Positions 11,463-19,333 of a stretch of DNA of 33,342 nt are shown here, piece by piece; the stretch's first letter is position 1; every line of letters begins with the position of its first letter. This DNA comes from Clostridiales bacterium. Lineage in GTDB: Bacteria > Bacillota > Clostridia > Peptostreptococcales > Anaerovoracaceae. The translations under genes were made by a program, and so were the position numbers. Location of the stretch: positions 1 through 33,342 of the forward strand of contig JAAZGD010000112.1 in the NCBI GenBank assembly GCA_012511395.1, written 5' to 3'. The notes below the pieces were generated by a model. That model made no database searches and was not told the DNA's origin. It worked only from the letters and a program-made list of their open reading frames with translations.

Positions 11463-12428
11463 ATGGCAGATTATAATATTGGACTTTTAGGTCTTGGCAC
11501 CATAGGATTTGGAACATATCAGGTCCTTGAAATGAACAGGAGGGAAATTGAAGAAGCTGTAGGCAAAACTGTGGAGATTTCCAAAATACTGGAAAAGGAT
11601 CAGGACAAAAAAAGGGAAATAGAAGTACCAAAGGAGAAGTTCACCCTTAACCCTGATGAGATTTTTGATGATCCTTCTATCACTGTTGTTATTGAGCTGC
11701 TTGGAGGTATTGAACCTGCCACCGCCTTCATGATAAAAGCCATGGAAAAAGGTAAATCTGTTGTTACAGCCAACAAGGCCGCTGTAGCCGCTAATTTCAA
11801 CTTGCTTTCGGAAACAGCAAGAAAAAATAATGTGAAGTTTTGCTATGAGGCCGGCGTTGCAGGCGGCATTCCAATCCTTAAGGTTATTAAAACAGTGCTG
11901 AGAGCCAACAGGTTTACAGAAATTTTAGGTATAGTTAACGGCACCACAAACTATATACTTACAAAAATGTCAGAAGAAAATATGAGTTATGAAGAAGCTT
12001 TGAAAAAGGCACAGGAATTAGGCTTTGCAGAGAAGGACCCTACAGCAGATGTAATGGGGCTTGACTCTGCAAACAAGCTTACAATTCTTACCAAGCTTTG
12101 CTTTAAAGAGTATGTTCACCCTGATAATATTCCAACCACAGGAATTTCTCACATAACAAAAGCCCATATTGAAGAGGCAAGAAACAACAACATGGGCATT
12201 AAACTTTTGGCAAAGGCATCCCTTAACAGTGATGGTAAGGTGTCCTTGGAGGTAGCTCCCATTGCTTTACCTTTGTCCCATCCCTTAATGAGCGTTAAAA
12301 ACGAATTTAATGCAATTTACCTTACGGGAAATGCAGTGGGCGAGTTAATGTTTTACGGGAAAGGAGCCGGTGCTCTGCCAACAGGCTCTGCAGTTATGGG
12401 AGATGTAATAGATATCCTTTCATCTTAA
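11463..12428 (+). CDS. hom: Homoserine dehydrogenase lacking a C-terminal ACT domain
   Basis: 321 aa; GLLGLGTIGFGTYQVL, VTANKAAVA, GGIPILKVI, GIVNGTTNYILTKM, FAEKDPTADVMGLDSANKLTIL; ends right after GKGAGALPTGSAVMGDVIDI. Confidence 0.93.
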   Translation: MADYNIGLLGLGTIGFGTYQVLEMNRREIEEAVGKTVEISKILEKDQDKKREIEVPKEKFTLNPDEIFDDPSITVVIELLGGIEPATAFMIKAMEKGKSVVTANKAAVAANFNLLSETARKNNVKFCYEAGVAGGIPILKVIKTVLRANRFTEILGIVNGTTNYILTKMSEENMSYEEALKKAQELGFAEKDPTADVMGLDSANKLTILTKLCFKEYVHPDNIPTTGISHITKAHIEEARNNNMGIKLLAKASLNSDGKVSLEVAPIALPLSHPLMSVKNEFNAIYLTGNAVGELMFYGKGAGALPTGSAVMGDVIDILSS

Positions 12429-13495
12429 CTGTAAGTCTTAATCTCCATCTCACTTCTCATGGCATCAAGGGCGCCCTTTGCAAGGGCGTCCATTTCATTT
12501 TCTCCCGGTATCACTTTTATAGGAGCTATGAAGGATACTCTTTCCGAAATGGCCGCCACCAGATCTTCAGAATTAGCCATACCCCCTGTTATTATTATGG
12601 CATCGACTTTTCCTTTAAGTACTGTGGCCATGGCGCCTATTTCTTTCCCAATCTGATATACCATAGCCTTCAGCACCAAGGCGGCATAGGGGTCCCCGTC
12701 CTTTACCATTTTTTCAGCCACTCTTAAATCACTGGTCCCCAGATGATCATATAGTCCGCCTTCTCTGTTTATCTTTTTAATAAGCTCCGAGGCACTTTTG
12801 TACTTGCCGGAATAACAAAGTTGTATAAGACTTTTGGCGGGCAAGGCTCCTGCTCTGTCGGGACACATAGGGCCTGCTTCAAGGGGATTGTTGCAATCGA
12901 TCATCCTCCCTCCAAGATGAGGAGTAACGGAAATACCGGAACCCAGGTGGACAACTATCAATCTTAAATCCTCATATCTTTGACCTTTTTCCTTACCATA
13001 AGCCCTTGCGGTAGCCCTGCTGTTAAGAGCATGTATCAAGCTTTTCCTCGGCAGCTCCTTAAGGCCTGAAAGCCTGGCTTCAGGCTCCATTTCATCTATG
13101 GATACAGGGTCCATAACAAAAGAAGGGATTCCTTCCTTCTTTGCTATTGCATCTGCAAGATATGGTCCTAGGTTAGCAGCATGTTCACCGTATTTTCCGC
13201 TCCCCACATCCTCCAGCATCTTCTCTGTAATAGAATATAATCCGCCTTCAATAGGTTTTCCAATACCCCCTCTGCCTATGACCACATCCATTTCATCAGT
13301 TGAAAAACCATTTTCACTAAGAGCTTTCAGAATAAGATTAAGCCTGTAATCCCTTTGGTCAAGAACAGCATTGAAATCGCTTAAATCCTCACCGGAATGC
13401 TCTATAGTCATTTCTATCAGCTTTTCCTCATCTAAAAATACAGCCACCTTAGTTGAGGTGTTTCCGGGATTTATCACAAGAATTTTTATTCCCAT
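12425..13495 (-). CDS. buk: Butyrate kinase (acetate/butyrate kinase-family acyl kinase)
   Basis: 356 aa; ILVINPGNTSTKVAVF, VVGRGGIGKPIEGG, VHLGSGISVTPHLGGRMIDCNNPLEAGPMCPDRAG, IIITGGMANSE. Confidence 0.95.
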   Translation of the reverse strand: MGIKILVINPGNTSTKVAVFLDEEKLIEMTIEHSGEDLSDFNAVLDQRDYRLNLILKALSENGFSTDEMDVVIGRGGIGKPIEGGLYSITEKMLEDVGSGKYGEHAANLGPYLADAIAKKEGIPSFVMDPVSIDEMEPEARLSGLKELPRKSLIHALNSRATARAYGKEKGQRYEDLRLIVVHLGSGISVTPHLGGRMIDCNNPLEAGPMCPDRAGALPAKSLIQLCYSGKYKSASELIKKINREGGLYDHLGTSDLRVAEKMVKDGDPYAALVLKAMVYQIGKEIGAMATVLKGKVDAIIITGGMANSEDLVAAISERVSFIAPIKVIPGENEMDALAKGALDAMRSEMEIKTYS

Positions 13496-13499
13496 GGTT

Positions 13500-14072
13500 T
13501 TACCTCACTGCATCCATACCTGATTTAACGGCTTTTATATTGATGTCTACAAAATCCTTTTTAACACTTTCCCTAATGATTTTTTCCCAGTCAATATTCC
13601 CTAAGTCCAGAAGATAAATTGCCGTACCCAAGAGCACCATATTCATCACCTTTCCATTTCCCAAAGCCTCGGCAATTTCATGGGCATTAACTACTTTCGT
13701 TTCCACATGGCTTTCAATTTCCCCTATGGCATCTTCCGGGTACTCTCTGTCTCCCATCAGAATAGGCATGGAGGGTATCTTGTAATCATTAACCACACAA
13801 ATGCCATCCTTTTTTAAATAGACCAGATTTCGCAAAGCCTCCATTTTTTCAAAAGCGACTATGAGGTCCGCTCCGCCTTTTTCTATGACGGGAGAATAAA
13901 CCTTTTCCCCAAATCTTACTTGAGATGTTACATCCCCTCCCCTTTGGCTCATGCCTAAAATTTCACTCATCTTTACATCGTAGCCTGCTTCTAGAAGACC
14001 TTGTGTCAACAGCTTCCCTGCCAGAATCGTGCCTTGGCCTCCCACTCCTGCAAGAAGTATGCTCTTAACCAT
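13500..14072 (-). CDS. iorB: Indolepyruvate:ferredoxin oxidoreductase beta subunit
   Basis: 190 aa; ILLAGVGGQGTILAGKLLTQGL, EILGMSQRGGDVTSQVRFG; adjacent to iorA. Confidence 0.93.
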   Translation of the reverse strand: MVKSILLAGVGGQGTILAGKLLTQGLLEAGYDVKMSEILGMSQRGGDVTSQVRFGEKVYSPVIEKGGADLIVAFEKMEALRNLVYLKKDGICVVNDYKIPSMPILMGDREYPEDAIGEIESHVETKVVNAHEIAEALGNGKVMNMVLLGTAIYLLDLGNIDWEKIIRESVKKDFVDINIKAVKSGMDAVR

Positions 14073-15851
14073 TTAATCCACCTTCTTTCTAATGGCCCCT
14101 GTGGGACACAGCTGAGTACAGACATCACAGCCCACACATTGCAAAAGATCTATAGCGGTTTTCTTTTTCTCTTTATTGAATACAAGTGCGGGGCAACCGC
14201 TTCTCACGCATTTTCTGCAGCCTATACAGACCTCTTCCTCAATATAATTCTTATTGGAGAAAACGCCTTTAAATTCCTCCATGTCCATGGCAGACAGCTT
14301 TTTCAAAGCACATGGCCATCTTGTTATGATTACAGAAGGTTCATCCAAAGCAAGGCTTTCATTTAAAGCATCCTCCACTTCATCCAGATCATTGGGATTA
14401 ATAGTTCTGATATTTTTAAATCCCAAAGCCCTTACTATGTCTTCAATATCAGTAACAGGAGCAGGACCACCACAGGCATTTTTACCGCTGCCCGGGTTTT
14501 CCTGATGACCTGTCATAGCGGTAACTCTGTTGTCTAAAATTACATTTATTGTATTTGATCCGTTATAGATTACCGTCATAAGAGAGTTTATTCCTGTATG
14601 AAAAAAGGTGGAATCTCCTATTACAGAAACAACACGCTTACCGTTTTCCAGCTTGTCAAAGACCTTCTGGGCGCCATGACCCATGCTGATGCTTGCACCC
14701 ATACATACTGTTGTGTCTATGGCATTGTAGGGCTTTGCAAAGCCTAAGGTGTAACAGCCGATATCTCATGAAATCATAATGTTTTTCTTCTTTCCAAGCC
14801 TGTAGAAAAATCCTCTATGGGGGCAGCCTGCACATAAAGTGGGCGGTCTTGGCACTACCATGTCTTTGTTATAATCCACCGTATCAAGCTCTTTCCCATA
14901 GACGCTTTTTCTGATAACATCGGCTGTCATTTCCCCCATCTTTGGGAAGAGATTTTTGCCTTCACAGTCAAAACCCAGAATCCTGACCCTTTCTTCTATA
15001 TAGGGGTCGTTTTCTTCTATTACATATATTCTGTCCATACCTTTCGCAAAAGTTTCAATCATCCTGTCAGGCATAGGATTTGTAAAGCCCAGCTTCAAAT
15101 AGGAAACTGTGTCCCCAAAAACCTCCTTTGCATACTGGTAACACATTCCGGAAGTTATGACTCCGATTTTTTTATTATTTATCTCTGTTCTGTTAAACCT
15201 GGTATTCTCTGAATACTCCTTCATCCTTTCAAGCCGGCTTTCAAGATCCACTCTTCTGATTCTGGCATTCCCCGGAACCATTACGTACTTGCCGGGATTC
15301 TTCACAAATTCCTTTATTTCCTTTTCCTGTCTTTCTCCCGTCTCCACCACCGATTTGCCGTGGCACAATCTTGTAGTCATTCTGAAAAGAACAGGCAGAT
15401 CGTACTCTTCACTTATATCGTAGGCTTCCTTGATCATGTCCAAACATTCCTGGCTGTCTGAAGCTTCAAACATGGGAACCTTTGCCGCCTTTGCATAGTT
15501 TCTGTTATCCTGTTCATTTTGTGCACTGTGCTGGCCGGGCTCATCGGCGGAGATTATTACAGCTCCTGCGTTCACTCCCGTATATGAAAAAGTGAAGAAT
15601 GGATCTGCCGCCACATTAAGTCCCACGTGCTTCATGGCTGCCATGGCTCTTCCTCCCCCAAAGGATGCGCCCATAACCGCCTCCAGTGCCACCTTCTCAT
15701 TGGGCGACCACTCTGAAGTTATACCTTCATAAAGAGTAAGGTTCTCAAGAATCTCTGTGCTGGGAGTCCCAGGATATGCAGAAGCATAAATCACTCCTGC
15801 CTCATAGGCTCCTCTTGCCACAGCTTCGTTTCCTGTCAGCAATACCTTCAT
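14073..15851 (-). CDS. iorA: Indolepyruvate:ferredoxin oxidoreductase alpha subunit with one in-frame TGA (candidate selenocysteine; alternatively a nonsense-disrupted gene)
   Basis: ORFs 14766..15851 and 14073..14702 are in the same frame, separated only by TGA at 14766-14768. Read-through gives ...PPTLCAGCPHRGFFYRLGKKKNIMIS-(TGA)-DIGCYTLGFAKPYNAIDTTVCMGASISMGHGAQKVF... and a C-terminal 2x[4Fe-4S] ferredoxin domain (CIGCRKCVRSGC, CVGCDVCTQLCP). Total ~592 codons, the expected IorA length. Confidence 0.85.
14728..14747 (-). promoter_or_regulatory. Candidate bacterial SECIS-like hairpin in iorA mRNA
   Basis: mRNA 5'-UA-GGCUUUGCAAAGCC-C-UA: perfect palindrome (GGCUU/AAGCC with UGCA loop, plus flanking U-A/A-U pairs with one bulged C). 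The loop G is about 28 nt downstream of the UGA. Confidence 0.45.
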
Positions 15852-15853
15852 TC

Positions 15854-16765
15854 TTAATCCTCCTTTAATTTACATGCTGCACAAAGCAAAAGGGATATAT
15901 ACTTTTCCTCAAAGCTTGACCCTCTTGAGCTCAGCACTATAGGGACTTTTGCTCCAAGCACAAGGCCTGCAAATTTGCCCCCACCCAAAATGGACAGGCC
16001 TTTAACAAGAAGATTTCCGGCTGTAATATTGGGCACCACCATAATATCGCAGTCGCCGGAAACAGGACTTTCAAAGCCTTTTATGAGAGCAGACTCCCTG
16101 CTCACCGCAAGGTCAAAGGAAATGGGGCCTTCCACAATGCAGTTCCCAAAAGCTCCTTTGAGGCTTTCCTTTTTTATGGTATCACCGTCCAATGTTTCAG
16201 GCATCTTCGGGTTTACCACCTCCACAGCCGCCATGATTCCCGCCTTCGGCTTTTCCACTCCTAAGCTGTTAAAGAAATCCAGTGCGTTTATCAATATGCC
16301 CTTTTTCTGTTCAAGGTCAGGATAAGGTATCATGCCTCCGTCAGTTATTCCAAGAAGTTTATGGTACCTTGGAGATTCTATGATGGCAAGATGGGACATA
16401 AGGCTGCCCTTACCTATACCTGTTTCTTTGTTTACTGCTTGATGTAAAAGGGTGGCTGTTTCCATCTTCCCTTTCATAAGGAAATCTCCCCTTTTTTCCC
16501 TGATTGCCTTAACAGACAGCACCGCTGCCTCTTCCGGGGAGTTGGCTGTAACTGTTTTATCCCTCAGGAGTGAAAAGCCAAGGTCCTCTGCAATTCTTTT
16601 TGTTTCCTCCATATCGCCCACCAGAAGATAGTCAATTTTCCCTTCCCTTTCTGCTGTGAGAACTGCTTCAAGCGCATGAGGGTCATGGGATCCTGCCAGC
16701 ACCACCTTTTTCCTTGGACATTTGTCCAGGCTTTCAAAAAGTTGGGAAAAGCCGTTGTATGCCAT
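15854..16765 (-). CDS. ptb: Phosphate butyryltransferase
   Basis: 303 aa; KVVLAGSHDPHALEAVLTAEREG, LMKGKMETATLLHQAVNKETGI, SHLAIIESPRYHKLLGITDGGMIPYPDLEQKK, NITAGNLLVKGLSILGGGKFAGLVLGAKVPIVLSSR. Confidence 0.94.
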   Translation of the reverse strand: MAYNGFSQLFESLDKCPRKKVVLAGSHDPHALEAVLTAEREGKIDYLLVGDMEETKRIAEDLGFSLLRDKTVTANSPEEAAVLSVKAIREKRGDFLMKGKMETATLLHQAVNKETGIGKGSLMSHLAIIESPRYHKLLGITDGGMIPYPDLEQKKGILINALDFFNSLGVEKPKAGIMAAVEVVNPKMPETLDGDTIKKESLKGAFGNCIVEGPISFDLAVSRESALIKGFESPVSGDCDIMVVPNITAGNLLVKGLSILGGGKFAGLVLGAKVPIVLSSRGSSFEEKYISLLLCAACKLKED

Positions 16766-16766
16766 G

Positions 16767-17405
16767 CTACTTGCCTCCTTCCGTTTTAAAATATTGGCAA
16801 TAACCGTTTATTATGCATTCTTCACATCTTGGCCTTCTTGCATCACAAATATTTCTGCCGTGAAATATAAGAAGGTGATGGGCCTTTACCCATCTTTCTT
16901 TTGGAATATTCTTCATGAGGCTCTCTTCAGTTTTAAGAACATCCTTTCCCCTGCCCAGACCTATTCTGTTAGCCACTCTAAAAACATGAGTGTCTACTGC
17001 TATTCTCTGTTCATTAAAGCCTACAGATAAAACTACATTGGCCGTCTTTCTTCCCACCCCCGGAAGTGCCGTCAAACTTTCATAATCACAAGGCACCCGG
17101 CCTCCGTATTTTTCAGTCAATATTTTACTGAGCTCAATAATATGTTTTGCCTTGGTTTTATACATGCCCACAGTATGCAAAAGATTCTCCACCTCCAAAG
17201 AATCTGCCTGTGACAGTTTCAGGGGTGTGGGGAATCTTTTAAAAAGCTCCGGCGTTACCTTGTTCACACTTTTATCCGTAGTCTGAGCAGATAAAACTGT
17301 GGCTGTTAAAAGTTGAAAAGTATTCTTATGGGTTAAAGCACATTCTGCATCAGGATATGCGCTGACCAGCAGGTCTAAAATTTTTATTACTGTTTCTTCT
17401 TTCAA
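16767..17405 (-). CDS. nth: Endonuclease III
   Basis: 212 aa; HhH LTALPGVGRKTANVVLS, VDTHVFRVANRIGL, [4Fe-4S] motif CDARRPRCEECIINGYC. Confidence 0.97.
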   Translation of the reverse strand: MKEETVIKILDLLVSAYPDAECALTHKNTFQLLTATVLSAQTTDKSVNKVTPELFKRFPTPLKLSQADSLEVENLLHTVGMYKTKAKHIIELSKILTEKYGGRVPCDYESLTALPGVGRKTANVVLSVGFNEQRIAVDTHVFRVANRIGLGRGKDVLKTEESLMKNIPKERWVKAHHLLIFHGRNICDARRPRCEECIINGYCQYFKTEGGK

Positions 17406-17579
17406 ATTCTTCTCCTTTTACTCTGAAAAAATAATGGCACAATACAGTAATTTTACTTCTTTCTTACAATAGTTTATATCTATTATCAATAGTTGGTTTA
17501 CGATTGGCAAAAACCTCGAAAGCCGCTTTCTTACTGTATTATATTATATTTGCTCCTTTTACGGTACTCTAAAAAACTG

Positions 17580-17606
17580 TTGTTAAGTTTTGAAATATGG
17601 TATAAT
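17580..17606 (+). promoter_or_regulatory. Candidate sigma-A promoter for the NCS1 transporter gene
   Basis: Extended -10 TGGTATAAT (17598-17606) with upstream TTGTTA (17580-17585; 15-nt spacer, short but compatible with an extended -10). SD GGAGGT before the ATG at 17652. Confidence 0.6.
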
Positions 17607-17651
17607 GACAGTGTAATATTTTTATTATACTTTTTTAATGGAGGTGTTTAA

Positions 17652-19229
17652 ATGTCGAACTACACGCAATTAGAGCTGAACGGCCTGTATGAACTTACAG
17701 ACCAGGCTCGTGCGGAGCTATTGACTTCAAAGTACTACAATGAAGACTTGTCTCCCACGTCAGTATCCCAGAGAACATGGACAACTTATAATATTGCCAC
17801 TCTCTGGATTGGGCTCTCAATTTGTATCCCATCTCTGTCACTTGCAGCTGCTTTGATAGGTATGGGCGTATCCCCATGGCTTTCTGTGTTAAACGTTACA
17901 CTGGGGAACTTAATAGTACTTGTTCCTATTCAGATGAACTCTCACGTAGGTACAAAGTACGGAATTCCTTTCCCTGTATTCTCAAGACTTACATTCGGTG
18001 CCACAGGGGCTCATATCCCCGCAACACTGAGGGGACTTGTTGCCTGCGGATGGACTGCAGTGCAAGCTTGGGTAGGCGGAGGTTCCGTAGCAGCATTTAT
18101 CGGTGTATTTATTCCTAAATTCTTAGATCCAAACTGGAGCATGGCCCTACCTGGAAATGATAACGTATGGGTAGGACAGTTTATCGGTTTCTTTATCTTC
18201 ATGGTATTTGTTGGCTGGGTTGCTTACAAAGGATCAGAAGGTATTAAAATCGTTCAAGCTATCGGTGGTCCACTTCTTGTTGTAGTTATTCTTGCACTGT
18301 TTGCTTGGTCAATTATGACTGCAAATGCAGCCGGTTTCTCCTTTGGAGATGTAATGGCTCAGGGACAGGACACAGAATTAATTAACTCTCTGGGTGGTTT
18401 TGCATATATTTACATGGCAGGACTTACAGGAAATATTGCCTTCTGGGCTACCATGGCTCTTAATATTCCTGACTTCTCTCGTTACGCAAAATCACAGAAG
18501 GCTCAGTTCTGGGGTCAGCTTATTGGCATGCCAGCACCTATGTTCATGTGCGCATACATCGGTGCATTCTTTGCTATGTCCACTAAGCTTGCTATGGGAA
18601 CAGCATTCTTCGACCCAACTTTCGTATTCTACTATGTAGATTCAAAGATCGCTGTTCTTATATGCTCCTTGGGTGTTATGGCAGCTACAATCACAACTTG
18701 CGTAGCAGCTAACATCGTTGCTCCTGCAAACGGATTCTCTAACTTGAAGCCAACAGTTATCAGCTACAAGAAGGGCGTTATTATCGCTTGTATCTTAGCA
18801 GTACTGTTTTCACCATGGTACATCTATGGTTCTGGTGCTGCATACATCTTCACATGGCTCAATAACTATGGAATCATTCTGGCACCTGTAGCCGCTATCT
18901 TCATAGCTGACTACTTCGTGCACAAGAGGAAGAGAATTGACGTAGCAGCTCTGTTTGCCGGAGACAAAGGCAGATACTGGTATAAAGGTGGTTGGAACGT
19001 TGCGGCAGTAATCGCTTGGATTGGTGCTTTCATAATTCCGCTTCTTGGAAACACCATGTTCCTTTACAATCCTGCACAAGGTGCGCCGGGATTCTTTGAC
19101 TGGCTTGCAGCTAATGGATACATCGTATCCTTCATCATTGGATTTGGTCTTTACCTAGCACTTATGACTAAGGAGACAAAGACAAAGGTTTCCGTTGAAG
19201 AACATGACGCTTTAACAGAGAAGCTTTAA
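17652..19229 (+). CDS. NCS1-family nucleobase/hydantoin:cation symporter (Mhp1/allantoin permease-like)
   Basis: 525 aa; YNIATLWIGLSICIPSLSLAAALIGMGVSPWLSVLNVTLGNLIVLVPIQMNSHVGTKYGIPFPVFSRLTFGATGAHIPATLRGLVACGWTAVQAWVGG and NIPDFSRYAKSQKAQFWGQLIG are characteristic NCS1 segments. Confidence 0.92.
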   Translation: MSNYTQLELNGLYELTDQARAELLTSKYYNEDLSPTSVSQRTWTTYNIATLWIGLSICIPSLSLAAALIGMGVSPWLSVLNVTLGNLIVLVPIQMNSHVGTKYGIPFPVFSRLTFGATGAHIPATLRGLVACGWTAVQAWVGGGSVAAFIGVFIPKFLDPNWSMALPGNDNVWVGQFIGFFIFMVFVGWVAYKGSEGIKIVQAIGGPLLVVVILALFAWSIMTANAAGFSFGDVMAQGQDTELINSLGGFAYIYMAGLTGNIAFWATMALNIPDFSRYAKSQKAQFWGQLIGMPAPMFMCAYIGAFFAMSTKLAMGTAFFDPTFVFYYVDSKIAVLICSLGVMAATITTCVAANIVAPANGFSNLKPTVISYKKGVIIACILAVLFSPWYIYGSGAAYIFTWLNNYGIILAPVAAIFIADYFVHKRKRIDVAALFAGDKGRYWYKGGWNVAAVIAWIGAFIIPLLGNTMFLYNPAQGAPGFFDWLAANGYIVSFIIGFGLYLALMTKETKTKVSVEEHDALTEKL

Positions 19230-19272
19230 TGGGTAGTAATTTGTTAAAGTCATTTAGCTTTAAATGAGAAAG

Positions 19273-19303
19273 GGAGCCTTTGAAGACTCAAGGGCTCCTT
19301 TTT
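19273..19303 (+). terminator. Intrinsic terminator between NCS1 transporter and hydantoinase genes
   Basis: GGAGCCTTTGA-AGAC-TCAAGGGCTCC (11 pairs including one wobble) followed by TTTTT. Confidence 0.85.
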
Positions 19304-19333
19304 ATCAGAGTTTCGAGAAAAGGAGGTAAAACG

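Noticed and set aside
14073-15851. Treating 14766..15851 and 14073..14702 as two separate genes
   Set aside because: They are in the same frame, separated only by one TGA plus 20 conserved IorA codons, and the downstream ATG has no SD.
17430-17530. Possible sigma-54 promoter (TGGCAC at ~17435 or TTGGCA at 17504) upstream of the NCS1 transporter
   Set aside because: No matching -12 GC element at the required 10-bp spacing, and a good sigma-A extended -10 exists closer to the gene.
17406-17651. Riboswitch upstream of the NCS1 transporter
   Set aside because: The predicted promoter at ~17580-17606 leaves only about 40 nt of leader; no recognised aptamer consensus seen.
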